Below are positions 16,677 through 26,000 of a stretch of 64,000 bases of DNA, in pieces. Position numbers and translations under genes: made by a program. The notes below the pieces were generated by a model that made no database searches, was not told where the DNA came from, and saw only the letters and a program-made list of their open reading frames with translations. Numbering within the stretch: position 1 is the first letter of the stretch; each line of letters begins with the position of its first letter. Source of the DNA: Pontibacter beigongshangensis (lineage in GTDB: Bacteria > Bacteroidota > Bacteroidia > Cytophagales > Hymenobacteraceae); assembly GCF_014332515.1 (NCBI RefSeq), contig NZ_VFSD01000002.1, forward strand, positions 310,001 through 374,000. The letters are read 5' to 3'.

Positions 16677-18899
16677 ATGCTCCGTCTGCTACACAAGTTC
16701 CGCTATGCCTTTCTGCTGCTTACGGCCGTGGCATGTGTACTGCTGTGGCCGGGGGTAAAAGCGGCCCTGGTCGTGGACAACAGCCTCACCGTCTGGTTTC
16801 TGGAAGATGATCCTGCCCTCGTGCCATACCACACGTTTCAGGAGCGCTTCGGCAACGACGAGGTGGTGATATTGGTAGTCAAAGATAAAAAAAGTCTGCT
16901 CTCGCAGCAGCACTTCGATGCATTTATAAAGCTGAGCCAGGAACTGGAGGCTATACCAGAAGTAGCCGGTGTGATAGGCCCCGGAAATGCCGCTGTGAGC
17001 TCCTACTCCGCCCTTGGCTCCACCACCAAACCACTGCTTGCCGCCAACACCGATACGGCCTGGGTAAAACGGTCACTGGCCGGGCAGCAGGTGCTGCGGC
17101 AGCAGCTGTTTACCGCCGACTATAAAGCTGCCCGCTTACTGATTGTGCTCAAAACCTTGCCCGATTTCGACATCAGGAGAGGCGAAATACTGGACCGGGT
17201 GCAGCAGGTAATTGCCAGGCACCTGCCAGCAGACAGTTACCACCTGGGAGGCGTGGGCATTATTTATGCGGGGCTGAACAAGCTTTCGCAACAGGACTTT
17301 GGTTTCTTTCTGGGGATAGGTTACCTGGTGATGTTCCTGCTCATCCTGTTCATTTACCGAAAACTGCTGCTGCTCGTGTACGCCCTCGGCACGGTGGCGC
17401 TGGCTACCTATATTACGCTGGGTATTTATGGTGCGCTGGGTTTTAGATTAAACCTGATGACGACACTGCTGCCCATCATTATCATTCTGCTCGGCATTAT
17501 GGATGTGCTGCACGTGCTGAACGAACGCAACCAACTAAAGGAGGATCAGGCAAGGCCCACAGAAGCCGCGCTTGCGGCCCTGGCCAATGTTTTCAGGCCC
17601 TGTCTTTTCACCACCCTCACCACTATGGCGGGTTTTCTGGCGCTGGTGGCAAGCCCAATGGCCATTCTGCAGAGTTTTGGAGCGTTTGCGGCATTGGGCA
17701 TTTTCCTCAGCTTTGTATTTACGTTTGTGCTGGGGGTGCTGCTGCTGCCCCATGCACGGCCAGCTACGCAAGCAACAAAAGCAGTCAGTACAGGCATGGC
17801 ACATTTGCTAGGCGTGGTCCTGCAGCGGCCGTGGTGGTTTACGGCTCTTTCGCTGCTCCTTCTGGCAGCCAGCATCCTTGGCATTTTCCGGTTGAAGAAC
17901 GACACCTATACCCTCGGCTACTTTCCGCAGCAGCACCAGGTGGTAACAGATCATCAGGCCATGGAGGCGGCTTGGGGACCTTACATGCCACTGGAATTGC
18001 TGGTGCAGCCAACAGCAGGGAGGCAGCTGCATGATAAGGAGGTAGTGCAGGCCGCAGCCGCTTTTGCTGACTCGGCACAGCAGCTAAACGGGGTGGGGCA
18101 GGTATTCGGTTTCCACTCGCTGTACCAGGCGGGACTGGAGGCACAGTATCAGGAGAAAGGCCCGCTCATGCTGCAAAGCCAGTTTTACCTGGCGCAGGTA
18201 CAAAAGCAGCTAAGCTCCGACTATCCGGAGCTGATGCAGCAGTTTATGCACCTGCCCACGCAGACCGGCCGTATCACCATTTTCGGATCTATGTCGTCGG
18301 CCAGGGAGTTGAGCGCTAAAATGGACTCGCTCCTGCTCCTCTCTACCGCTACGCTGGGCCAGGTGGCCACTGTTACGCCGTCTGGATACCAGCCCATGTA
18401 TGCCGCCATTGTGCAGTACGTAACAGAGTCGCAGGTGAAGAGCCTGCTGCTGGCGCTGGTGCTGGTTTTTCTGCTGGTGTGGCTGTTTATCCGCAACCTG
18501 AAGCTGGCCTTGCTGGCGGTGGTGCCCAACTTTTTCCCGGTCATCCTGATGATGGGATTTATGGGCTGGATGCACATTTACCTCGACACGGCCACCGCCA
18601 GTATCGCCGCCATCGTGCTCAGCTTCTGCATCGACGACACCATTCATTTTATTAACCACTACCAGCAGGCGCGCAAACAAGGGCAAACCGCCGCCCAGGC
18701 CCGCCTCTCTACCATGACGCACGTAGGCCCCGCCATCGTGATTACCAGCCTGGTGCTTTTCCTGTGTTACGGCCTCATGATTTTCGGTTCGCTGAAAACG
18801 GTGGAGCTTTTCGGCATCCTCACTGCTGTCGCCATTGCAGGTGCCCTGTACAGCCAGTTGTTCATTTTTCCGTTGCTGCTGAAGCGGTTTGATAAGTAA
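16677..18899 (+). CDS. MMPL/RND-family membrane exporter
   Basis: A 740-aa protein from ATG 16677 (a TTG at 16635 would add 14 residues). It has the two-fold MMPL plan: TM1 near residues 8-28, a periplasmic loop, a helix cluster at about 205-365, then TM7, a second periplasmic loop and a final cluster (about 595-735). Polar TM residues appear in SFCIDDTIHFINHY and in the GIMDVLHVLNER segment, which are usual for proton-driven RND/MMPL pumps. Relatives often export lipids or hopanoids, which fits the lipid-like enzymes nearby, though the genes are not in one operon with it. Repeat copy 7 lies 51 bp after its stop. Confidence 0.85.
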   Translation: MLRLLHKFRYAFLLLTAVACVLLWPGVKAALVVDNSLTVWFLEDDPALVPYHTFQERFGNDEVVILVVKDKKSLLSQQHFDAFIKLSQELEAIPEVAGVIGPGNAAVSSYSALGSTTKPLLAANTDTAWVKRSLAGQQVLRQQLFTADYKAARLLIVLKTLPDFDIRRGEILDRVQQVIARHLPADSYHLGGVGIIYAGLNKLSQQDFGFFLGIGYLVMFLLILFIYRKLLLLVYALGTVALATYITLGIYGALGFRLNLMTTLLPIIIILLGIMDVLHVLNERNQLKEDQARPTEAALAALANVFRPCLFTTLTTMAGFLALVASPMAILQSFGAFAALGIFLSFVFTFVLGVLLLPHARPATQATKAVSTGMAHLLGVVLQRPWWFTALSLLLLAASILGIFRLKNDTYTLGYFPQQHQVVTDHQAMEAAWGPYMPLELLVQPTAGRQLHDKEVVQAAAAFADSAQQLNGVGQVFGFHSLYQAGLEAQYQEKGPLMLQSQFYLAQVQKQLSSDYPELMQQFMHLPTQTGRITIFGSMSSARELSAKMDSLLLLSTATLGQVATVTPSGYQPMYAAIVQYVTESQVKSLLLALVLVFLLVWLFIRNLKLALLAVVPNFFPVILMMGFMGWMHIYLDTATASIAAIVLSFCIDDTIHFINHYQQARKQGQTAAQARLSTMTHVGPAIVITSLVLFLCYGLMIFGSLKTVELFGILTAVAIAGALYSQLFIFPLLLKRFDK

Positions 18900-18950
18900 A
18901 AAGGTGCGTTGCTGGTTGCTTGGTGCAGCAACATCAGGAGCAGTAATATG

Positions 18951-18981
18951 CTCCTAAGGGGCTTTTTGATTGGAATAATTT
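18951..18981 (+). repeat. CCTCCGGAGG element, copy 7 (degenerate)
   Basis: CTCCTAAGGGGC then TTTTTGATTGGAATAATTT, 51 bp after the MMPL stop in sense orientation. The upstream AGGAGC pairs with GCTCCT to give a stem before the T-tract. A second stem, GTTGCTG/CAGCAAC, sits at 18908-18932. Confidence 0.65.
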
Positions 18982-19058
18982 AGGAAGGTTAAATTTGGGA
19001 GTATTTGTTTACACCATGTGTTTTTTGAGTGAACCAAGCGACCTATCGTTATTTTGGA

Positions 19059-19382
19059 TTAGTCAACAAAGGTTTCCTTAATCACACTCTTGCAAGCAGC
19101 TACTTCTGAAGGGCTCAGATTCCCTAACACTTTTATGATACGGACTTTACCAATGGTTCTGATCTGGTCAATCACTACCCACCCCGTTTGATTATTATGC
19201 TTCACTTTCACACGGGTTGGATAGCTACGACTCTTTGTAGTCATCGGAGCAATAACTACTGTTTTTAGGTTATGATTCATCTCATCCGGAGATATTACCA
19301 CACAGGGCCTTGTCTTTTGTATTTCACTTCCCATTGTGGGGTCCAGGTTCACCAGGATTATCATATATTGGCTTATTTCCAT
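19059..19382 (-). CDS. mazF: MazF/PemK-type mRNA interferase toxin
   Basis: A 107-aa protein with the MazF fold signature: VNLDPTMGSEIQKTRPCVVIS near the N-terminus and VVIAPMTTKSR. The catalytic pair seen in MazF is present as Arg25 and Thr48. WVVIDQIRTIGKVRI completes the dimer/active-site strand. It should cleave mRNA when free of its antitoxin. The start overlaps the last 10 bp of mazE, the usual coupled order of antitoxin first. Confidence 0.92.
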   Translation of the reverse strand: MEISQYMIILVNLDPTMGSEIQKTRPCVVISPDEMNHNLKTVVIAPMTTKSRSYPTRVKVKHNNQTGWVVIDQIRTIGKVRIIKVLGNLSPSEVAACKSVIKETFVD

Positions 19383-19618
19383 TCTTCGAAGTTTTCATCC
19401 CCAAAAACATCATCCAATAAAAGTTGGTCCTCCCCGTTTTCATGCATTTGCCTGAATGCCTTATCCCAGCCTTTTCTTGGCTGCTCAACAGGCTTTAAAA
19501 TAATCTGGCCCTTCTCTAGAATTAGCTCAACTTTATCCTTGATGTTATACCTTTCCAGAATGGACTTGGGCAGCCGAAGTCCTTTTGAATTTCCTATTTG
19601 GATGATTGATATTTCCAT
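19373..19618 (-). CDS. mazE: MazE-type antitoxin (AbrB/SpoVT DNA-binding)
   Basis: An 81-aa protein with an N-terminal AbrB swapped-hairpin domain (about 1-45: IIQIGNSKGLRLPKSILERY) and an acidic, probably unfolded tail (about 50-81) that would wrap and block MazF. It is the first gene of the minus-strand pair and overlaps mazF by 10 bp. A palindrome that contains a -7 box lies 12-40 bp upstream of its start and is the expected place for autorepression. Confidence 0.92.
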   Translation of the reverse strand: MEISIIQIGNSKGLRLPKSILERYNIKDKVELILEKGQIILKPVEQPRKGWDKAFRQMHENGEDQLLLDDVFGDENFEEWK

Positions 19619-19629
19619 TGTTTTTTAAT

Positions 19630-19658
19630 TTAATGTAACTACAAAGTTATTACATTAA
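19630..19658 (-). promoter_or_regulatory. mazEF promoter/operator palindrome
   Basis: TTAATGTAA (19630-19638) and TTACATTAA (19650-19658) form a perfect 9-bp inverted repeat. The 11-nt spacer holds CAAAGTTA, which is TAACTTTG on the minus strand, a -7 match. A protein bound here would cover the core promoter. Confidence 0.6.
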
Positions 19659-19785
19659 CGTCTGACTTAAAGATAAAGTTCTATAAATTTGGTATGATAG
19701 GAACGGCAGCTAATATAACAAATTCTTAAACAAGTGCTCCTGCTGCACCAACCTATTACTCCTACCCTTAATGGAACAATATTCT

Positions 19786-19913
19786 GAGCAGCAGCAAAAG
19801 CAGCAGCAGTTCCGGAGGGCCGTTTTCATTAGAAAAATTGCCGGAGCCTCAGAAATTATTCTAATGCTTTTGCCCCTCCGGAGATACACCTGCTTTTGCT
19901 GCTCCTGCTGCTC
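19786..19913. repeat. Head-to-head pair of CCTCCGGAGG elements (large inverted repeat; copies 8 and 9)
   Basis: Left arm: GAGCAGCAGCAAAAGCAGC then TCCGGAGGGC (19786-19820). Right arm: GCCCCTCCGGAG then CTGCTTTTGCTGCTC (19872-19913). The A/T arms meet in the centre. The pair could fold into one long stem. It is not at the 3' end of any gene. Confidence 0.75.
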
Positions 19914-20000
19914 CCATAGCTAATATAGTTAATTTTGAATGGAAACTATTGTGAAATTTCAATAGCAAAGGGCTTTGTTTTTTGCTCAAAAAACCAAACA

Positions 20001-20035
20001 TTGTAAGTATATAAATAAGAGAGACAGTATCTTTG
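20001..20035 (+). promoter_or_regulatory. maeB promoter candidate
   Basis: TTG at 20001-20003 and TATCTTTG at 20028-20035 (24-nt spacing) fit the Bacteroidota -33/-7 pattern. The leader would be about 120 nt. Confidence 0.5.
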
Positions 20036-20159
20036 TTTCTGGTTTCTTATAAGAGGCCGGAAATTCTTCGGAAATTGTTGTCTATCTTCCTTTATACTGA
20101 AGTTATAGGAGCAACACAAAGACCAGCGCTATCTGATTCATACACCTACTACACGGAAC

Positions 20160-22433
20160 ATGACTAAAGTCAACAAGCAAGATGCCTTAAATTACCATAG
20201 CCAGGGGCAGCCTGGCAAAATTGAAGTAGTACCCACCAAAATGCTCAGCACCCAGCACGACCTGGCCCTGGCCTACTCGCCTGGTGTGGCCGAGCCCTGC
20301 AAAGAAATTGCCGCCAACCCCGAAAACGCATACAAATACACCGCCAAAGGAAACCTGGTGGGCGTAATCTCTAACGGCACAGCCGTGTTGGGTTTAGGCA
20401 ATATCGGCCCCGATGCCTCCAAGCCTGTGATGGAAGGAAAGGGAGTCCTCTTCAAAAAATTTGCCGGCATCGATGTTTTTGACATTGAAATAGACTGTAC
20501 CGACCCGGAAGAATTTATCCGGATAGTAAAATCGCTGGAGCCAACCTTTGGCGGCATTAACCTCGAGGACATTAAAGCGCCCGAAAGCTTTGAGATCGAA
20601 ACTGCCCTGAAGGCGCAGATGAACATCCCCCTTATGCACGACGACCAGCATGGCACGGCCATTATCTCGTCGGCGGCCCTGCTAAATGCCCTGGAACTGG
20701 CTGGCAAGAAAATAGAGTACGTCCGGATTGTGGTGAATGGTGCCGGGGCAGCAGCTATTGCCTGTGCCAAACTGTACGTGTCGTTGGGAGCAAGGACCGA
20801 GAACATGGTGATGTTCGACAAAGACGGCATTATCAGCACCTCCCGTCCCGATCTGGACAGCTTTCAGACGCAGTTCGCAACCGACAGGCCCATCAGCACC
20901 CTGGCCGAGGCCCTTACAGATGCGGACGTGTTTATTGGCCTTTCGGCAGGCAACGTGCTGGCACCCGAGCTGGTAAAGCTTATGGCAAACGACCCGATTA
21001 TTTTTGCCCTGGCCAACCCTGACCCTGAAATTCCTTACGACGTGGCCATGGCCACCCGCGAAGACATCATTATGGCGACCGGCCGCTCCGACCATCCGAA
21101 CCAGGTAAACAACGTGCTGGGCTTTCCTTATATTTTCCGGGGCGCGCTTGATGTGCGGGCCACCGAGATAAACGAGGCCATGAAACTGGCTGCCGTGTAT
21201 GCCCTGGCCTCGCTGGCCAAAGAACCGGTGCCCGAAATCGTGCACAAGGCCTATGGTGACAACTCCATTATGTTTAGCCGCACCTACCTCATCCCCAAGC
21301 CCCTGGACCCGCGCCTGATCACCACTATTTCGCCGGCCGTGGCAAAGGCAGCCATGGAAACCGGTGTGGCCCGGCTGCCGATCACGAACTGGGAGCTGTA
21401 CGAGGAGGAACTGCAGGAGCGCATCGGCATAGACCAGAAGCTGATGACCCGCATCACCATCCAGGCAAAAAAAGACCCGCAGACGGTGGTGTTCACAGAG
21501 GCTGATAACTATAAGATACTCAAAGCGGCCCAGTCGGTACGGGAGCAGCGTATTGCCAACCCCATCCTGCTCGGCGACCGCAAAGCGATAGACGCTATCG
21601 TGGCCGAGCACAACCTCGACCTGAGCGGCTGCCGGATCATGGATCCCTACGAGGAAGACGGCAAGCGGGAGGAATTTGCCCAGCTGCTCTACAAGCAGCG
21701 CCAGCGCAAAGGCCTCACCCTCTCAGACAGCCGCCGACTGGTGCGCGACCGCAACTACTTCGGCAGCATGATGCTGCAGGTTGGCGAGGCCGACGCCCTT
21801 ATCTCCGGCCTTACCCGCGACTACTCCAAAACCATATTGCCGGCCCTGCAGGTTATCGGGGTGGAGCAAGGCATCAATAAAGTGGCTGGCATGTACATCA
21901 TCCTGAATAAAAAGGAGCCGTACTTCTTTGCCGACACCACCGTGAACGTGAACCCCACCGCCGACGAGCTGGTGGACATTATCGGCCTCACAGCCCGCGC
22001 CGTGCGCTTTTTTGATACAGAGCCGCGCATCGCCATGCTTTCGTACTCCAACTTCGGATCGGTGCAGGGCGATATCCCGAGCAAGGCCGCAGAAGCTGTA
22101 CGCAAAGCCAAGCAGCGCTACCCGCAGCTGCTCATCGATGGCGAGATGCAGGCCAACACTGCCCTGAACCGCGACCTGCTCCGTGAGGTGTACCCTTTCA
22201 GCGAGCTGGCCGACAAAGGCGCCAACACCCTTGTTTTCCCAACGCTTACCTCGGGCAACATCGCCTATAAAGTGCTGCAGGAAATTGGTGGCGCAGAGGT
22301 AATAGGCCCGGTGCTGATGGGAATGGGCAAACCCGTGCACATCCTGCAGCTCGGCAGCTCGATCCGCGAAATTATTAACATGGTGTCTATTGCCGTGGTA
22401 GATGCCCAGAACCATTATAAACGCACCCGATGA
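20160..22433 (+). CDS. maeB: NADP-dependent malic enzyme with C-terminal phosphotransacetylase-like domain
   Basis: A 757-aa protein in two parts. The malic enzyme region (about 1-425) has AYSPGVAEPCKEI, GKGVLFKKFAGIDVFDIEI, INLEDIKAPESF and the Rossmann segment VVNGAGAAAIACAKLY. The rest (about 430-757) is a PTA-like domain ending in LVFPTLTSGNIAYK and a helical tail. It decarboxylates malate to pyruvate with NADP. In MaeB proteins the PTA-like part is regulatory and binds acetyl-CoA, without transacetylase activity. It is the first gene of a probable maeB-ruvA-sprA unit and overlaps ruvA by 4 bp. Confidence 0.95.
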   Translation: MTKVNKQDALNYHSQGQPGKIEVVPTKMLSTQHDLALAYSPGVAEPCKEIAANPENAYKYTAKGNLVGVISNGTAVLGLGNIGPDASKPVMEGKGVLFKKFAGIDVFDIEIDCTDPEEFIRIVKSLEPTFGGINLEDIKAPESFEIETALKAQMNIPLMHDDQHGTAIISSAALLNALELAGKKIEYVRIVVNGAGAAAIACAKLYVSLGARTENMVMFDKDGIISTSRPDLDSFQTQFATDRPISTLAEALTDADVFIGLSAGNVLAPELVKLMANDPIIFALANPDPEIPYDVAMATREDIIMATGRSDHPNQVNNVLGFPYIFRGALDVRATEINEAMKLAAVYALASLAKEPVPEIVHKAYGDNSIMFSRTYLIPKPLDPRLITTISPAVAKAAMETGVARLPITNWELYEEELQERIGIDQKLMTRITIQAKKDPQTVVFTEADNYKILKAAQSVREQRIANPILLGDRKAIDAIVAEHNLDLSGCRIMDPYEEDGKREEFAQLLYKQRQRKGLTLSDSRRLVRDRNYFGSMMLQVGEADALISGLTRDYSKTILPALQVIGVEQGINKVAGMYIILNKKEPYFFADTTVNVNPTADELVDIIGLTARAVRFFDTEPRIAMLSYSNFGSVQGDIPSKAAEAVRKAKQRYPQLLIDGEMQANTALNRDLLREVYPFSELADKGANTLVFPTLTSGNIAYKVLQEIGGAEVIGPVLMGMGKPVHILQLGSSIREIINMVSIAVVDAQNHYKRTR

Positions 22434-23020
22434 TAGCCTATATCGATGGCAAGTTAGCTTACAAAGATCCGACCTATGTTATTATAGATGTAAATGGCGT
22501 GGGGTACCAGATCAAAATACCGCTAAGTACCTATTCTGCTTTACCTACAGGCGAAAGATGCCGGCTGCAGACCTTCCTGCATATAAAGGAAGATGCGCAT
22601 ACGCTGTATGGCTTTACCACCACCGCCGAGAAAGAAACATTCCTGCTCCTGATCTCTATTTCAGGAGTGGGCCCTAATACGGGGCTCATGATTCTGTCGT
22701 CGCTCTCGGTGGAGGAAATTCAGCAGGCCATTGTGCGCGAAGATGTGCGAACCATACAGCAGGTAAAAGGCATTGGCGCCAAAACAGCCCAGCGCGTGAT
22801 CCTGGAATTAAAAGATAAAATTAAAAAAGACACATTTACTGACACCGCTTCGATTCCTGCTGCTGCGCACAATACTAACAGAGCAGAGGCGTTATCAGCT
22901 TTGGTGACTTTAGGCTTTGCTAAGACCGTAGCAGAGAAGACACTGGATGCCATTATCAAGCGTGAGGGCAGAAATCTGAGTGTGGAAGAGCTGATAAAGT
23001 TTGCGTTGAAATCTTCTTAG
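22430..23020 (+). CDS. ruvA: Holliday junction branch-migration protein RuvA
   Basis: A 196-aa protein with an OB-fold N-terminus (MIAYIDGKLAYKDPTYVIIDVNGVGYQI), tandem helix-hairpin-helix motifs around 70-130 (ISGVGPNTGLMIL and VKGIGAKTAQRVILELKDKI) and a C-terminal domain III (about 150-196, NRAEALSALVTLGF) that contacts RuvB. It forms tetramers that hold the Holliday junction. The ATG overlaps the maeB stop (ATGA), so translation is coupled. SprA starts 15 bp after its stop. Confidence 0.97.
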   Translation: MIAYIDGKLAYKDPTYVIIDVNGVGYQIKIPLSTYSALPTGERCRLQTFLHIKEDAHTLYGFTTTAEKETFLLLISISGVGPNTGLMILSSLSVEEIQQAIVREDVRTIQQVKGIGAKTAQRVILELKDKIKKDTFTDTASIPAAAHNTNRAEALSALVTLGFAKTVAEKTLDAIIKREGRNLSVEELIKFALKSS

Positions 23021-23034
23021 AATAATATCCGATT

Positions 23035-26000
23035 TTGATCTGGAAAAGTAAAAAGCACAACCTGCTCCTGGCAGCAGTTGCTACTATATCTATGCTGGCC
23101 TGGATGTCGCAGGCAGAAGGAGTCCGCTCGCGCAGGCAGTTTCGGTTACTGGCACTCAACCACCTGTTTACACTACAAGACACGGTAAAGTCAGATACTG
23201 CCAACGTAGCGTATATTCCCAGCCGCAGGCCTACCTTTGTGCCCCGCGACAGGCGCGGGAACCCGTTCAGTACCCGTAGCAACTCCTCTCCCCTGCTGCT
23301 CGGCCAGCCCGGCAACCTGAAAATGGAGGTAGAGTTGGACGATAGCCTTGATCTTTATAACATTACCGAAAAAATAGGCGACCTGGATTACCGCATGCCC
23401 TCCTCCATGTCGCTGCAGGAATACTCGGAGTGGCAGCAGAAAGAAGCCGTCCGCAACTACTGGCGCTCCAAGTCTGCCAGCCTCGATGGCGAGAGTGTGC
23501 TCAGCAGCAACCGCCTGGTACCCAAAATTTACCTGAGCCCTGTTTTCGACCGCATTTTTGGCGGCAGCTATGTAGATATTCAGCCTAATGGTAACATCGC
23601 CCTCAAGTTCGGGGCTCGCTTTAACCGCAACGAAAACCCCAACATCCCGCTGCGCCAGCAGCGCACCGGCGACTTCGACTTCGACCAGAACATTTCCCTG
23701 AACCTGGTAGGCAAGATCGGTGAGAAAATGCGCCTCAACTTTAACTGGGATAACAACGCCAACTTCGACTTCGAAAATAACATGAAGCTGGACTATACCG
23801 GCTTCGAAGAGGAGATTATCCGCAAAATAGAGGCTGGTAACGTCAGCCTGCCCCTCAACAACTCGCTGGTAACAGGTGCCCAGAACCTCTTTGGCATTAA
23901 AACCCAGCTGCAGTTCGGACGCCTCGGCGTAACAGCCATTGCCGCCAACGTGCGGGGCCGCAACGATGAGATCGTGATACAGAACGGTGCGCAAAACAAG
24001 CCCTTCGAGATCAGGATTGACCAGTACGACAACAACCGGCACTACTTCCTTTCGCATTTCTTCCGCAACCGCTACGACAATACCCTCAGCAACCTGCCCC
24101 TGGTAAACTCAGGCATCGTGATCAGGCGTATCGAGCTCTATGTTACCAACAACAACCGCTCTTCCGAGAACCTGCGCAACATGGTTACCTACATGGACAT
24201 GGGCGAGGCCACTCCCTACCGGCAGCAGTTCGGCGGCAGGCCTAATGCCCCCGCCGCCAACGACATCAACACCCTCTACAGCCAGATTGCCAATAATGGC
24301 GCCGCCCGCGACAATAACCGGGTAGATGCCTACCTGGCCGGGCTGGGCCTGCAGAAAGGCGTGGATTTTGAGCACGTGCGGGCTCGCAAACTCGATAGCC
24401 GCGAATTCAAGTTTAACCCGCAGCTGGGCTACATCTCCCTGAACACGCCGCTCCTGCCAGACCAGGTGCTGGGTGTAGCCTTTGAGTATACCTACAACGG
24501 CAAAACCTATAAGGTAGGGGAACTGATGGATGATTACCAGAACCTGCAGGACGACCAGGTGATCCATATGAAAATGCTGCGGGCCACCAACCCTTCGCTG
24601 GAGTACCCCACCTGGGACCTGCTCATGAAGAATGTGTACCGCCTTGATGCCACCCAGCTAAGCAGAGAGAACTTTCAGCTGCAGATTGTTTATAAAGACG
24701 ACGAAACAGGAGTAGATATTACCAGCTTAAAGGAGGCAAGCCCCATCCAGAACATTCCGCTGATAGAGGTCTTTAACCTGGATAATGTAAACACCAACAA
24801 CGACAAACCGCGCGACGGCAACTTCGACTTTTTATCGGGCATTACCATAGACCCTGAAATGGGCACCGTCATCTTTCCGATTGTAGAGCCATTTGGCAGC
24901 TACCTGGCCGAACAGTTTACCGGCCGGCCTGAACTGATAGAGCGCTATGCCTTTAATGAACTGTACGAGCAGACACAGACCGATGCGCAACAAATCACCT
25001 CAAAAGCCAAGTTCTTCCTGAAAGGCCGTTTTCAGGCTACCTCCACTGACGAGATCGTACTGCCCGGCTTCCGGATCGCGGAGGGCTCCGTGGCGGTTTA
25101 CTCCGGTGGCACCCGCCTGACCGAGGGCACCGATTACCAGGTGTTTTACGACATGGGCCGCATCAAGATCCTTAACCCCAGCTACATAAGTTCTGCCAGC
25201 GACCTCCGGGTGACCTACGAGAAGGCGGAACTGATGAACATACAGCCCCGTACGCTGCTCGGCGCCCGCTTCGATTATGCCGTGAGCGACGACATTAATA
25301 TAGGCGCCACCGTACTGCACCTGCAGGAGCAGCCCTATATCAACAGGGTCAGCATAGGCGACGAGCCCAGCAACAACACCATATACGGCCTGGACGTGAA
25401 CCTGAGCAAGGAGTCGCGCTTCCTGACCAAACTCACCGACCGCATACCATTCATTCAGACCAAAGCACCCTCCAGCGTTACATTTAGCGGGGAGTTCGCA
25501 CAGCTGGTGCCGAACAAATCCAAATCGCCCGTAAACGAGGATGGCACGTCGTACATCGATGATTTTGAAGGGGCCGAGACGCCGTTCAGCCTGGGCGGGT
25601 TTAACAACAACAACTGGCGGCTGGCGGCTACACCGGCACCGCTGGTGCAGGGCGAAGGGCTGGCCTACTCTTACAACCGGGCCAAACTTGCCTGGTACAC
25701 CGTAGACCAGATCTTTTACCGCGAAAGCGATAACCTGCGCCCTTCTAACATCACCAAAGAAGAAGTTGCCAACCACTATGTGCGTGGAGTGCGCCGCACA
25801 GAAGTATTTCCGGGCCGCGACCTGCAGGTAGCCAACACCTTCGAATATACCTTTGACCTGGCTTACTACCCGCGCGACCGGGGCCAGTATAACTATAACC
25901 CAAACCTCGATGCGCAGGGCCGGCTGTTAGGCGACCCTCGCAACAACTGGGGCGGTATCAGCCGCGACATCACCTTCGACACCGACTTCGACAACGCCAA

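Larger units (their letters stand above)
19619..20159. other. 541-bp divergent region between mazE and maeB
   Basis: It holds the mazEF operator palindrome (19630-19658), a large inverted repeat made of two head-to-head CCTCCGGAGG elements (19786-19913) and the maeB promoter (20001-20035). No small gene is seen. Confidence 0.7.
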
